Below, in pieces: positions 40,164 to 49,377 of a stretch of DNA of 64,000 nucleotides. This stretch comes from Magnetospirillum sp. XM-1 (GTDB taxonomy: Bacteria > Pseudomonadota > Alphaproteobacteria > Rhodospirillales > Magnetospirillaceae). A model generated the notes under the pieces. That model had not been told where the DNA came from. It was given only the letters and a program-made list of their open reading frames with translations, and did no database searches. Location of the stretch: contig NZ_LN997848.1 of NCBI RefSeq assembly GCF_001511835.1, positions 3,624,001 to 3,688,000 of the forward strand. Direction: 5' to 3'. The stretch's first letter is position 1. Each line of letters opens with the position of its first letter. A program made the translations under genes and the position numbers.

Positions 40164-41141
40164 ATGCTACACGGACTAGGCACATCCGCCTCACAATCCC
40201 AACAGAACATCAGTTCTATCTTTAAAAAGCTCGACACAAATTCAGACAACAGCGTCAGCCGCAATGAGTTCATTGTCGGAAAGCCAGACGACGTCAGCGA
40301 GGATCAGGCGGGCGCCCTGTTCGACAAGCTGGATTCGTCGGGCAGCGGGTCGCTCAGCCAGGACGCGCTGAGTTCCGCCTTCCAGCAGATGGCGTCGGGC
40401 ATGCAGGCGGTGCTGCTGCAATCCCAGGAGGTCCAGGGCGGCCAAAAGGGGGGCCGCGGCGGCCCGCCCGACCCGGAGGAGATGTTCGAGGACCTGGATG
40501 CCGATGCCGATGGCACCGTCTCCCGCGACGAATTCGTGTCGGGGCGCCCGGACGATGTCAGCGAGGAGCAGGCCGGCGCATTCTTCGACAAGATCGCCTC
40601 GGCGGCCGGGGCGGACTCGGCCACCGGCCTCAGCCAGGACCAGCTGGCCAGCGGGCTTCAGGCCATGGGCCCGCCGCCTCCCCCGGATTCGGAATCGTCT
40701 TCCGAGACCGGCTCCACCGACAACCAGCTGATCAACCAGTTGCTGGCCATGCTCCAGCAATCCTCGGCTTCCGGTTCCAGCCAGGCTCCCGATCCGTCGA
40801 AGATGTTCGAGGACCTGGACAGCGACGGCGACGGCACGGTCACCAAGTCGGAATTCGTGGCCGGACGCCCCGGCGAGGTCAGCGAGGATCAGGCAGGCTC
40901 CTTCTACGACAAGATCACCTCGGTCGCGGGGGCCGATTCCGCCTCCGGCCTCAGCCAGGACCAGCTGGCCGAGGGCATGAAGAAGGCCGGACCGCCCGAC
41001 CAGGCGGCCGCCAGCCAGACGGCCTCGACACAGACCTCCAGCAGCAACGACGACCTTTTGTTGCAGGAACTGCTCAAGGCCATCGGCTCGTATCAGAAGG
41101 CCAACCTGCTCAGCGTCGCCAACACCAATCTGGCGGCCTAG
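40164..41141 (+). CDS. multi-EF-hand calcium-binding protein without signal peptide
   Basis: A 325-residue acidic protein. Canonical EF-hand loops are seen at residues 24-35 (DTNSDNSVSRNE), 112-123 (DADADGTVSRDE) and 219-230 (DSDGDGTVTKSE). A degenerate loop starts at 57, and after each of the last two canonical loops comes a non-canonical partner (FDKIASAAGADSATGLSQDQ). The unit EFV.GRP..VSE.QAG.F.DKI is repeated. There is no signal peptide or membrane helix. Ser/Gln-rich linkers separate the modules. Probably a calcium buffer, sensor or a protein exported by an unconventional route. Start ATG follows GGAGAG. Confidence 0.85.
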   Translation: MLHGLGTSASQSQQNISSIFKKLDTNSDNSVSRNEFIVGKPDDVSEDQAGALFDKLDSSGSGSLSQDALSSAFQQMASGMQAVLLQSQEVQGGQKGGRGGPPDPEEMFEDLDADADGTVSRDEFVSGRPDDVSEEQAGAFFDKIASAAGADSATGLSQDQLASGLQAMGPPPPPDSESSSETGSTDNQLINQLLAMLQQSSASGSSQAPDPSKMFEDLDSDGDGTVTKSEFVAGRPGEVSEDQAGSFYDKITSVAGADSASGLSQDQLAEGMKKAGPPDQAAASQTASTQTSSSNDDLLLQELLKAIGSYQKANLLSVANTNLAA

Positions 41142-41148
41142 CCTTCCC

Positions 41149-41197
41149 GCGCCTTCCATGCCGGACCACCCATTCGGCATGGAAGGCGCTTTTTTTC
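41149..41197 (+). terminator. strong terminator after first EF-hand gene
   Basis: 15-bp perfect stem GCGCCTTCCATGCCG / CGGCATGGAAGGCGC followed by eight T. It implies that the second EF-hand gene is mostly transcribed separately or at reduced level. Confidence 0.95.
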
Positions 41198-41261
41198 GCA
41201 GGGAAACCCCAAGCGCCCCCGTGGAAGCAAACAGAACCTCGATCTCAGAAGGAGAAGGGCC

Positions 41262-42125
41262 ATGTCCATTGCCTCCGTGGGGAACCAATCCTCCATCCAG
41301 AACCTGCTGCTCAACGACCTGAAGAAGAACGGCCTGTCGTCGGACGTGGCCTCGCAGGTGGAATCGGATATCTCATCGGTCTTCCAGTCGCAGTCCTCGT
41401 CGGGCCAGCCCCCCTCGCCCACCGACATGCGTGCCGCCATCGAGGCCAAGCTGACCGAGGGCGTGTCCTCCGGCGCGCTCAGCCAGGAGCAGGCCGACGC
41501 GGTGGTCAAGGCGCTCGATGAATTCGAAAGCCAGATCCGGCAATCGGGCGGCCCCGGCGGCAGCCAGGGCGCCGGGGGCCAGGGCGGCCCGGATGCGGCG
41601 GAACTGTTCTCCAAGCTGGACAGCGACGGCGACGGCACGGTGACCCGCGACGAATTCGTCGCCGGACGCCCCGACAAGGTCAGCGAGGAAGACGCCGGCA
41701 AGTTCTACGACAAGATCGCCGAGAACAGCGGCGGCGACGGCGCCAAGGGCCTCAGCCAGGAGCAGTTCGCCACCGGTTTGCAAAATGCCGGTCCGCCAGC
41801 GGGCGGCGGCGCGCCTTCCGGCCCACCCCCGGCGGGTGGCGGCGGTGGCGGCGGGTCGGCCAGCGAAGGGTCCTCCAGCGGCTCGTCGGACGAAGTGGTC
41901 TCGGTGACCACCACCACCTCGCCCGACGGCACCAAGACCACCGTCACCAAATACGGCGACGGCTCCAGTTCCACCTCGGTGACCTATGGACAGGCGGATG
42001 GGTCCAGTGCCGACGCGCTGCAGTCGATCCTCAAATCCCTGACCAAGGGCAATTCCGATTCCGAGGCGACCTCGTCCTATCTGGGCAAGCTGCTGTCGGG
42101 CGGCCTGATCGACACGGTGGCGTGA
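41262..42125 (+). CDS. EF-hand protein with Gly-rich linker, second copy
   Basis: A 287-residue protein with one clear EF-hand loop at 120-131 (DSDGDGTVTRDE), followed by the same partner module as its neighbour (EFVAGRPDKVSEEDAGKFYD). The N-terminal part is helical, Ser/Gln-rich (SIQNLLLNDLKKNG); a Pro/Gly-rich linker lies at about 178-200 and a Ser/Thr-rich tail (VVSVTTTTSPDGTKTTVTK) follows. No signal peptide. Clearly a relative of the upstream gene. GGAGAAGG precedes the ATG. Its stop abuts the convergent COQ9 gene. Confidence 0.82.
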   Translation: MSIASVGNQSSIQNLLLNDLKKNGLSSDVASQVESDISSVFQSQSSSGQPPSPTDMRAAIEAKLTEGVSSGALSQEQADAVVKALDEFESQIRQSGGPGGSQGAGGQGGPDAAELFSKLDSDGDGTVTRDEFVAGRPDKVSEEDAGKFYDKIAENSGGDGAKGLSQEQFATGLQNAGPPAGGGAPSGPPPAGGGGGGGSASEGSSSGSSDEVVSVTTTTSPDGTKTTVTKYGDGSSSTSVTYGQADGSSADALQSILKSLTKGNSDSEATSSYLGKLLSGGLIDTVA

Positions 42126-42767
42126 TCAGCAGCCGGACAGGGGCGACCTGAACCGGCTCATCAGGGCGGTCTTCGGGCCGCCCACCAGCCCTTCGAGCTT
42201 CTGGCGCAATTGCGGCAGCGAGCGGATTTCGGCCAGACGGCGGCGCAGGAAGCCCCAGGTGTCGGCCGAGCCCTCGGATTCATCGTCCAGCCAGTAGAGC
42301 AAGGTGGCGGAGTATACCGCCGCCAGGGTGGCGCGCTTGGAATACCACGAGAAATCGTGAGCGCGGTCGCCCACCGCCAGCCAGATCGCGTCGGCCGTCC
42401 CCCAGGTCAGCCGTGCCGCCAGGGGAAGATTCTGCGGCAGGGCCAGGAGCGAGGTGGCGCGGCGGATGGCCTCGCGGTGCTCGCCCCAGCGCTCGAGGCG
42501 CAGCTTCACCGCCAGGAAGACCTTTTCCCCCACGCCGCGCCCTTCCAGCCCGGCCCCGGCCAGATCGGCCTCCATGGTCCGGTTGGCGTGGTCGACGAAA
42601 TGGGCCACCGCATCCACGGCGCCCCTGGGGAACAGCCGGGGCAGCAGCGCCCGCTCGATTTCCAGGTCGTCGGCCGCCACCGCCAGGGTCGCGGAAGACC
42701 AGCCGTCGAAGGTGGCGTGGGGCAGCATGGCGCCCACCAGGGCATCCTTGAGCGGACGCGATTCCAT
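42126..42767 (-). CDS. COQ9-family ubiquinone biosynthesis protein
   Basis: A 213-residue lipid-binding helical protein. It begins [20 protein letters not shown] and contains [50 protein letters not shown] text (WYSKR motif) and LLYWLDDES, all typical of COQ9, which presents quinone intermediates to COQ7. The start at 42767 is chosen because the upstream open frame lacks similarity. Divergent from rpsU, convergent with the EF-hand gene. Confidence 0.9.
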   Translation of the reverse strand: MESRPLKDALVGAMLPHATFDGWSSATLAVAADDLEIERALLPRLFPRGAVDAVAHFVDHANRTMEADLAGAGLEGRGVGEKVFLAVKLRLERWGEHREAIRRATSLLALPQNLPLAARLTWGTADAIWLAVGDRAHDFSWYSKRATLAAVYSATLLYWLDDESEGSADTWGFLRRRLAEIRSLPQLRQKLEGLVGGPKTALMSRFRSPLSGC

Positions 42768-42868
42768 GTCAAAATCTCCCCGGCTGCGAACAAAAGCACT
42801 TTCCGGGTTATAGGCCCCGCCTAACCCCTTCACAAGGGGGCGGCACTGTGCTATCAACCCACCTCCCC

Positions 42869-42908
42869 GGACGGCAGAGATGCCGACCGTCGGGAGGGTT
42901 TTCTAGCG
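42869..42908 (+). promoter_or_regulatory. hairpin in the rpsU leader
   Basis: Imperfect stem CCTCCCCGGACGGC / GCCGACCGTCGGGAGG with an AGAGAT loop, about 20 bases upstream of the rpsU GTG. It could control translation or stability of the S21 message. Confidence 0.4.
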
Positions 42909-42928
42909 TAGAGGAGCGGTGGCGAAAC

Positions 42929-43132
42929 GTGCAAGTTCTCGTTCGTGACAACAATGTCGATCAGGCCCTGAAGGCGCTCAAGAAGAAGATGCAGCGCGAG
43001 GGGGTTTTCCGCGAGATGAAGCTTCGCAGGAACTATGAGAAGCCGTCCGAGCGTCGCGCCCGTGAAAAGGCCGAAGCCGTGCGTCGCGCCCGCAAGCTGG
43101 AGCGCAAGCGCCTGGAGCGCGAGGGCTTCTAA
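42929..43132 (+). CDS. rpsU: 30S ribosomal protein S21
   Basis: A 67-residue basic ribosomal protein: [20 protein letters not shown], then [20 protein letters not shown] and an Arg/Lys-rich tail. The start is a GTG preceded by GAGGAG; the frame is open upstream but that part is the structured leader. S21 sits at the platform of the small subunit and is needed for initiation. A good terminator follows. Confidence 0.96.
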   Translation: MQVLVRDNNVDQALKALKKKMQREGVFREMKLRRNYEKPSERRAREKAEAVRRARKLERKRLEREGF

Positions 43133-43199
43133 AGCCTTCAATTCGGCCGCACCGATAAAAGGCGCGGCCGGACCGGAAATTCAAGCGTCGCCATCGCTG

Positions 43200-43228
43200 G
43201 CGCCATGACCCTAGGTCATGGCGCTTTT
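43200..43228 (+). terminator. rho-independent terminator of rpsU
   Basis: 11-bp perfect stem GCGCCATGACC / GGTCATGGCGC with a CTA loop followed by TTTT. A weaker CGGCCGC/GCGGCCG hairpin precedes it at about 43144-43170. Confidence 0.9.
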
Positions 43229-43322
43229 CGGTCTTGATTTTCAGCAAATTTGCCGCCTTGCCCCTGGGGCCTCATACTAGTAGTTTGTATGCGGGATTGG
43301 GTCGTCTGGGGGGGTTCCGGCC

Positions 43323-45368
43323 ATGGAATTACTGCGTAATCTTAGGATTGGGCGACGTATTCTTCTGGCTTTTCTACTTCCGGTGTTCGGCCTTGTCGCC
43401 TTCTCTGGCTATGTGATCGTGCTCCGCTGGCTGGTGGTCAACGACACCAGCGGGCTGATCCGCATGGCCGCCATGGCCAACAGCGTCAGCACCGTCGTCC
43501 ATGAGCTGCAGAAGGAACGCGGCGCCTCGTCGCTTTACGTGGCCAGCGGCCGCAAGCAGTTCGGCGACCGGGTCGAGGCCCAGCGCAAGCTCTCCGACGA
43601 CATGGCCAAGCGCTTCGAGGAGCAGGCCGGCGTTTCCGCCGCCGCCCTGGGACCGGACTTCGCCTCCTCGCTCGGCAAGGCGCGCGAGGCGCTGGCCGGA
43701 CGCGCCAAGCTGCGCGGCGACATCGAGGCGGGAACCCTGGACCGCAACGCGGTGTTCCAGGCCTATACCGCCATGATCAAGGTCCAGCTGGACATGGTCG
43801 GCCAGATGGCCCGCCAGACCCCCGACAAGAAGGCCGCCGAGGCGGTCAGCGCCTATCTCGCCTTCATGGAGGCCAAGGAGCGGGCCGGCCAGGAGCGCGC
43901 CACCGGCTCGGCCGGCTTCGCCGGAACCTTCGATCCGGTGATCTACCGCCGTCTGGTCTCGTTGATCGCCGACCAGGAGATGCTGTTCTCCCATTTCATC
44001 CGCACCGCGTCCCCCGAACTGGTGGCCTTCTTCCGCGACAAGATGGGCGACCCCATCGTCGCCGAGGTCAACGCCATGCGTGAAGCCGCCCACGCCAAGG
44101 CCCTGGCCGGCGGCGAGGGCGTCCCCGCACCCAAGTGGTTCGAGGCCACCACCAAGCGCATCGACCTGATGAAGGTGGTCGAGGACCGCATCGCCTCGGA
44201 TCTGGTGGCGTCCGCCACCAAGACCAGCTCGGACGCCCAGCTGTTCCTGTGGGGCCAGATCATCGCGGTGATCGGCGGCCTGGGCATCACCTTCGCCGCC
44301 GCCGGCGTGCTGGCCCGCGGCATCACCGGCCCCATCGCCCATATCACCCAGGCCATGAGCCGGCTGGCCACCGGCGACACCTCCATCTCGGTGGACGGGC
44401 TCCAGTTGCAGACCGAGGAGGGCGAGATGGCCCGCGCCGTCGAGGTCTTCCGCAACAACCGCATCGCCGCCGAGGCGCTGGCCGCCGAGCAGAAGTCCGA
44501 GCAGGAGGCCAAGGAGCGCCGCCGCCAGGCCATCGAGCAACTGACCGCCGCCTTCCGCCAGGAGGTATCCGGCGCCCTGGCGGCGGTGGGCGACGCCACC
44601 CGCCTGCTGGACAATTCGGCCAACTCGCTGGGCGCCTCGGCCCAGAGCATGGAGGGCCACGCGGCCGCCGTGGCCGCCGCCGCCGAGGAGGCCAGCATCA
44701 ACGTCGAGACGGTGGCCGGCGCCGCCGAGGAACTGGCCGCCTCCATCAACGAGATCAGCCGCCAGGTCGCCACCTCGGCCCAGGTGTCGCAGGAAGCGGT
44801 GGTCGAGGCCGAGCGCACCAACGCCCTGGTCCACGGGCTGGCGGACGCGGCGCGCAACATCGGCGAGGTGGTCACCATGATCGGCGACATCGCCGGCCAG
44901 ACCAACCTCTTGGCCCTGAACGCCACCATCGAGGCGGCGCGGGCCGGCGAGGCGGGCAAGGGTTTCGCCGTCGTCGCCAACGAGGTCAAGCACCTCGCCA
45001 CCCAGACCGCCAAGGCCACCAGCCAGATCACCGAGCAGGTAGGCGCCGTGCAATCGGCCACCGACCAGGCGGTCTCGGCCATCGAGAGCATCGGCGCCAT
45101 CATCGAGCGCATCAATCAGGTCGCGTCGGCCATCGCCGCGGCGGTGGAGGAGCAGGACGCCACCACCCGGGACATCGCCCGCAACGTGGCCGAAGCCGCC
45201 GGCGGCACCCGCGAGGTCTCGCGCCACGTCACCGACGTCACCAGCGAGGCCGGCGAAACCGGCAAGACCGCCACCGACGTGCTGGGCGCCGTCCAGGCGC
45301 TCGGCCGCCAGTCGGAGACCCTCAACACCTCGGTCCAGCGCTTCCTGGCCGGGGTGGAGCGGGCCTGA
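43323..45368 (+). CDS. chemoreceptor with nitrate/nitrite-sensing NIT domain
   Basis: A 681-residue transducer. Membrane helix one is about 12-34, and the periplasmic NIT domain covers about 48-290 with the conserved [19 protein letters not shown]. Helix two is about 305-330, HAMP follows, and the cytoplasmic signalling hairpin carries [23 protein letters not shown] domains bind nitrate or nitrite in characterised kinases and regulators, so taxis to these electron acceptors is the likely role. A gene for a TorC-like cytochrome converges on it. Confidence 0.92.
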   Translation: MELLRNLRIGRRILLAFLLPVFGLVAFSGYVIVLRWLVVNDTSGLIRMAAMANSVSTVVHELQKERGASSLYVASGRKQFGDRVEAQRKLSDDMAKRFEEQAGVSAAALGPDFASSLGKAREALAGRAKLRGDIEAGTLDRNAVFQAYTAMIKVQLDMVGQMARQTPDKKAAEAVSAYLAFMEAKERAGQERATGSAGFAGTFDPVIYRRLVSLIADQEMLFSHFIRTASPELVAFFRDKMGDPIVAEVNAMREAAHAKALAGGEGVPAPKWFEATTKRIDLMKVVEDRIASDLVASATKTSSDAQLFLWGQIIAVIGGLGITFAAAGVLARGITGPIAHITQAMSRLATGDTSISVDGLQLQTEEGEMARAVEVFRNNRIAAEALAAEQKSEQEAKERRRQAIEQLTAAFRQEVSGALAAVGDATRLLDNSANSLGASAQSMEGHAAAVAAAAEEASINVETVAGAAEELAASINEISRQVATSAQVSQEAVVEAERTNALVHGLADAARNIGEVVTMIGDIAGQTNLLALNATIEAARAGEAGKGFAVVANEVKHLATQTAKATSQITEQVGAVQSATDQAVSAIESIGAIIERINQVASAIAAAVEEQDATTRDIARNVAEAAGGTREVSRHVTDVTSEAGETGKTATDVLGAVQALGRQSETLNTSVQRFLAGVERA

Positions 45369-45377
45369 GGAGCCGTG

Positions 45378-46484
45378 TCAGGGGACCATGTCCCCCGCCC
45401 TTCCCTGCAGGTAGGTCAGCAGGAAGGCGGCTTCGGAATCGTCGAGCGGCACCAGGCGGCGCATCATATTGAAATGGCCGATCCAGGCATCGGCGGTGTA
45501 TTCCCCGGGCGAGCGCCGGGTGTGGCACAGGGTGCAATTGTCCTGCACCATGCGCTCGCCATAGGCCCACAGCCTTTCCGGGTCGCGGGTCCAGCCCGCC
45601 GCCGGGGCCCAGGCCCGCAGGCGCTGCGCCGTCCAGGCCTGCCCCGTATCGGCGTCTTCCTTCGTCTCTCCGCTTTCCAGCACGGATTGGGCGGCCTCGG
45701 TCAGGCTGGCGACGGCCATGCGCTTGCCGAAGCGGCTGTAGAGAACGGCCGGCGTGCCGTCGCGGACCCAGGCGGCAATCTCGATCTCCACCGAATCGCC
45801 GGCCACGGCCAGCACCCGGACGGGAACCGCCGCCGCCAGTTCGCCCACCGGCTCGGCATCGGGCCGGGACCGCAGCATTCTGGGCTCGACGGCATAGACC
45901 ACGTCGCCCACCGCCGGAACCGTATTCCGCGCCTCGGCGGACAGGGCGGCCAGCATGGCCCGGTGCTTCAAGGTGACGTCGGGCATCTTGTGGGCCACCG
46001 CCTTGTGGCAGTCGATGCAGGTCTTGCCCGCCTTGGCCGCTTCGCGCATGGCGCGGGCCGCCTTCATGGACTGCTTGTGAAAGTCCATGGCTTCAAAGGA
46101 ATGGCAATTGCGGCATTCGCGGGAATCGCTTTCCCGCATGCGCGTCCATTCCCGCGCCGCCAGGTCGTGGCGCTTGGCCTCGAACTTTTCCGGCGTGTCG
46201 ATGGAGCCCAGCGCCCAATGGAACAGCTCGTTGCTGGCCTGGGCCTTGCGGATCAGCTTGTGGTTCCAGTCCCTGGGCACGTGGCAGTCGGGACAGCCCG
46301 CCCGCACTCCCGAACGGTTCTGGAAATGGGCCGATTGCCGGTATTCGACGTAGACCGTGTCGCGCATGACGTGGCAGGAAATGCAAAAGGACGTGGTGTT
46401 GGTGGCCTCGAGCGCGGTGTTGAAGCCGCCCCAGGCGACCACCCCCGCCAGCATCCACGCCAATCCCCAGATCACCTTGCGCAC
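45378..46484 (-). CDS. NapC/NirT-type pentahaem cytochrome c (TorC-like)
   Basis: A 368-residue membrane-anchored c-type cytochrome. An N-terminal helix (VIWGLAWMLAGVVAWGGF) is followed by a tetrahaem NapC/NirT domain with CISCH (34-38), CPDCH (64-68), CRNCH (124-128) and CIDCH (156-160). A C-terminal monohaem domain carries CTLCH (317-321), the layout of TorC. These proteins move electrons from menaquinol/ubiquinol to a periplasmic reductase. No torA-type reductase is adjacent. The GTG at 46484 follows GAGGAGAGG and is preferred over an ATG at 46535. Confidence 0.88.
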   Translation of the reverse strand: MRKVIWGLAWMLAGVVAWGGFNTALEATNTTSFCISCHVMRDTVYVEYRQSAHFQNRSGVRAGCPDCHVPRDWNHKLIRKAQASNELFHWALGSIDTPEKFEAKRHDLAAREWTRMRESDSRECRNCHSFEAMDFHKQSMKAARAMREAAKAGKTCIDCHKAVAHKMPDVTLKHRAMLAALSAEARNTVPAVGDVVYAVEPRMLRSRPDAEPVGELAAAVPVRVLAVAGDSVEIEIAAWVRDGTPAVLYSRFGKRMAVASLTEAAQSVLESGETKEDADTGQAWTAQRLRAWAPAAGWTRDPERLWAYGERMVQDNCTLCHTRRSPGEYTADAWIGHFNMMRRLVPLDDSEAAFLLTYLQGRAGDMVP

Positions 46485-46563
46485 GGCCCGCCCTCTCCTC
46501 GAAACGATGGGGCCGGAAGAGATTTCCGGCCCCACTCCCTCTCTTGTTTCTTGACCCGATCCC

Positions 46564-47559
46564 TTACTTGTCGAAGGGCTGCGGACGCGGAGTGTTCTCG
46601 TTGGACGGCGGCAGGATGGGCAGGGCGAAGCTGGGCTGCTCGCCGGTCATGGACTTGAGGAAGGCCACGATCTTGCCGTTCTCCTCAGGGCTGAACTTCT
46701 TGCCCAGCTGGATGCGGCCCATGGTGTCGACCGCGTCGGCCAGGGTGGCGGCCTCACCGTCATGGAAGTAGGGGTAGGTCAGTTCGACGTTGCGCAGCGT
46801 CGGCACCTTGAAGAAGAAGCGGTCGGCCTCCTCCTTGGTCACCGCGACGCGGCCCTCGGCCGGGCTGGACGACTTGTAGGGCTCGATCACGCCCATCTTC
46901 TGGTAGGTGTTGCCGCCGGCGGCCGCGCCGTTATGGCAGCCGGTGCAGCCCGAATCCTTGAACAGCTCGTAGCCGGCTACTTCCTGGGCGGTGAGCGCCT
47001 TCTTGTCGCCCTTCAGCCACTTGTCGAAGCGCGAGTTGGGGGTGACCAGGGTCTCCTCGAAGGCTGCGATGGCCTTGGTGACGCCGTCGACGCTGATCTT
47101 GTCCGACTTGAACACCTTCTTGTACTCGTCCACATAGGCCGGAATGGACTGCAGCACCGACAGCGCCAGGGTGTGGGTCGAAGCCATCTCGCCGGGATTG
47201 GCGATGGGGCCGCCCGCCTGGTCCTGCAGGGTGAGCGCACGGCCGTCCCAGAACTGCGCCAGGTTCAGGCTGGAATTCAGAACGGTGGGCGCGTTGATCG
47301 GCCCCTTCTGCCAGTTATGGCCGATGGAGGTCTTGAGGTTGTCGGTGCCGCCCAGCGACAGGTTGTGGCAGGAATTGCACGAGATGAAACCCGACTTGGA
47401 CAGGCGGGTGTCGAAGTAGAGCTTCTTGCCCAGCTCGACCATCCCGGCATCCTTGACCTTGGCCGGCGCGATGGGCTGGATCGGCTCGTTGGCCGCCAGG
47501 GCCGGAACCGCTCCCAGTCCCAGGAAAAGGGCGAGCGAAAGCGTCATGCGTCTGATCAT
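46564..47559 (-). CDS. di-haem cytochrome c peroxidase (CcpA/MauG family)
   Basis: A 331-residue periplasmic protein with a signal peptide (residues 1-23, ending ALAA). Two haem motifs are visible, CNSCH at 61-65 and CTGCH at 205-209, plus conserved NAPTVLNSSLNLAQFWDGRA and LRNVELTYPYFHDGEAATL. The family reduces H2O2 with electrons from a small cytochrome or cytochrome-like donor. An Irr-type inverted repeat lies about 150 bases upstream, suggesting control by haem/iron. Start at 47559 is followed by a clear signal peptide; the upstream open frame is unconserved. Confidence 0.92.
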   Translation of the reverse strand: MIRRMTLSLALFLGLGAVPALAANEPIQPIAPAKVKDAGMVELGKKLYFDTRLSKSGFISCNSCHNLSLGGTDNLKTSIGHNWQKGPINAPTVLNSSLNLAQFWDGRALTLQDQAGGPIANPGEMASTHTLALSVLQSIPAYVDEYKKVFKSDKISVDGVTKAIAAFEETLVTPNSRFDKWLKGDKKALTAQEVAGYELFKDSGCTGCHNGAAAGGNTYQKMGVIEPYKSSSPAEGRVAVTKEEADRFFFKVPTLRNVELTYPYFHDGEAATLADAVDTMGRIQLGKKFSPEENGKIVAFLKSMTGEQPSFALPILPPSNENTPRPQPFDK

Positions 47560-47957
47560 GGCATGGTACCCCTGATATCGATTTTCAGTGCGTGACCACT
47601 CCCCGGAGGACTTCCCCCCGCCCCGCCGGCTCTCTCCTTCCGGCCGGGCCCGGGATGCGAGCACCCGACCATACTCACAACTTTAATGTGGATTTGGAAG
47701 ATGTATTTAGAATTCTTCTAACTCTAAACAATCAGCATATGGCCGAAAGCAAAGCGGCGGCCTCCCTTTCGGAAGGCCGCCGCCTGCTCAGGCTATGACT
47801 AGGAAGGCCTACACCAAACTGCGATGAGCCCGACTCATTGCAGTTTGGCTAGGTCCAAGGGACCGCGCCGCTTATGCGGCGGGAGCCAACCCGCCACGGG
47901 CGGCGCCCGGCGATTGAGGGCGATGCGATGATCGGTTTCGATCAGCGCATCCTGGTA
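47560..47957. other. intergenic region between ccp and pntB
   Basis: No convincing gene. From left to right: the A/T-rich ccp promoter side with an Irr-type box (47706-47722), a GCGGCGGCCT / AGGCCGCCGC hairpin near 47755-47785, and a 15-base near-perfect inverted repeat (47814-47848). A GATGCG...CGCATC hairpin near 47920-47952 lies just past the pntB stop and is probably its terminator. Confidence 0.55.
47706..47722. promoter_or_regulatory. Irr-type (ICE-like) box upstream of the peroxidase gene
   Basis: TTTAGAA-TTC-TTCTAAC, one mismatch from the symmetrical TTTAGAA-N3-TTCTAAA element bound by the haem-responsive regulator Irr in rhizobia. It lies about 150 bases upstream of the cytochrome c peroxidase start, within an A/T-rich stretch. 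Confidence 0.5.
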
Positions 47958-49367
47958 TTACGCCTTCAGCGCGCCCAGCACCTCGTCCAGCATCTTCTTG
48001 GCGTCGCCGAACAGCATCCGGTTGTTCTCCTTGTAGAACAGCGGATTGTCGACGCCGGCATAGCCGGACGCCATGGAACGCTTCATGACGATGGAGGTCC
48101 TGGCCTTCCACACCTCGAGAACCGGCATGCCGGCGATGGGGGAATTGGGATCCTCCTGCGCCGCCGGATTGACGATGTCGTTGGCACCGATGACCATGGC
48201 GACGTCCGTGTCGGGGAAGTCGTCGTTGATCTCGTCCATCTCCATGACGACGTCATAGGGAACCTTGGCCTCGGCCAGCAGCACGTTCATGTGGCCGGGC
48301 ATGCGGCCCGCCACCGGGTGGATGCCGAAGCGGACGTTGACGCCCTTCTCGCGCAGGTGCTTGGTGATCTCGAACACCGTGTGCTGGGCCTGGGCCACCG
48401 CCATGCCGTAGCCGGGAACGATGATCACGTTCTTGGCGTCCTTCAGCAGTTCGGCGGTCTCGACGGCGCTGATCGGGCTGACCTCGCCGGCCGGCTGGCC
48501 GTCGGCCGCCGCCACCACGGTGCCGCCGCTGGTGCCGAAGCCGCCGGCGATGACGCTGACGAAGTTTCGGTTCATGGCCCGGCACATGATGTACGATAGG
48601 ATGGCGCCCGAGGAACCCACCAGCGCGCCGGTGACGATCAGGAGGTCGTTGTTCAGCATGAAGCCGGTGGCCGAGGCCGCCCAGCCGGAATAGCTGTTCA
48701 GCATGGAGACCACCACCGGCATGTCGGCGCCGCCGATGGCCATCACCATGTGGACGCCGAAGGCCAGCGCGATGCCGGTCATGACGATCAGGGCGAACGA
48801 GCCGCCCCAGGCGCTTTCGGCGTTGACGAACACCTTGCCGAAATAGATCACCACCAGCAGACCGGCCAGGTTGAGCCAGTGGCGGGCGGGCAGCAGCAGC
48901 GGCTTGCCGTCGATCTTGGCCGACAGCTTGCCGAAGGCGATCAGCGAGCCGGAGAAGGTGATCGCGCCGATCAGGATGCCGATATAGATCTCGACCTCGT
49001 GGATGGTCTTCTCGACGCCGACGAAGGTGTGAGCGGTGTCGGCATAGGAGGCGTAGCCCACCAGACAGGCGGCCAGACCGACCAGCGAGTGCATCAGGGC
49101 GACCAACTCGGGCATCTGGGTCATCTGCACAGTGCGGGCGGCATACAGGCCGACCGAGCCGCCGATGGCCATGGCGATGACGATCCACGGCACGCCGCCC
49201 CAGGTGACTTCCGGCCCGAAGACGGTGGCGATCACCGCCAGCGTCATGCCGATCATGCCCAGCACGTTGCCGCGCCGCGAGGTCTCGGGATTGGACAGGC
49301 CGCCCAGGGACAGGATGAACAGGATGGTGGCACCGATATAGGAAACGGTAGCGAGACTCGAAGACAT
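47958..49367 (-). CDS. pntB: NAD(P) transhydrogenase subunit beta
   Basis: A 469-residue inner-membrane protein. About nine membrane helices (domain II) span residues 1-270, and the NADP-binding domain III occupies the C terminus with [13 protein letters not shown] and [21 protein letters not shown] motifs. With PntA it couples proton re-entry to NADPH formation from NADH. Lies 10 bases downstream of pntA on the same strand, typical of a tightly coupled operon. Confidence 0.97.
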   Translation of the reverse strand: MSSSLATVSYIGATILFILSLGGLSNPETSRRGNVLGMIGMTLAVIATVFGPEVTWGGVPWIVIAMAIGGSVGLYAARTVQMTQMPELVALMHSLVGLAACLVGYASYADTAHTFVGVEKTIHEVEIYIGILIGAITFSGSLIAFGKLSAKIDGKPLLLPARHWLNLAGLLVVIYFGKVFVNAESAWGGSFALIVMTGIALAFGVHMVMAIGGADMPVVVSMLNSYSGWAASATGFMLNNDLLIVTGALVGSSGAILSYIMCRAMNRNFVSVIAGGFGTSGGTVVAAADGQPAGEVSPISAVETAELLKDAKNVIIVPGYGMAVAQAQHTVFEITKHLREKGVNVRFGIHPVAGRMPGHMNVLLAEAKVPYDVVMEMDEINDDFPDTDVAMVIGANDIVNPAAQEDPNSPIAGMPVLEVWKARTSIVMKRSMASGYAGVDNPLFYKENNRMLFGDAKKMLDEVLGALKA

Positions 49368-49377
49368 GGTGCCCCCC

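Noticed and set aside
42978..43247. Minus-strand frame with GRDAR-type text near rpsU, resembling translated palindromic repeats
   Set aside because: It is the reverse of the Arg-codon-rich rpsU gene (GCGTCGCGCCCG), not a copy of the GCGGGCGGGACGCCCGC element.
47592..47798. 68-residue plus-strand frame over the ccp promoter
   Set aside because: Covers the A/T-rich promoter and Irr-type box; starts without a ribosome binding site and shows no conserved text.
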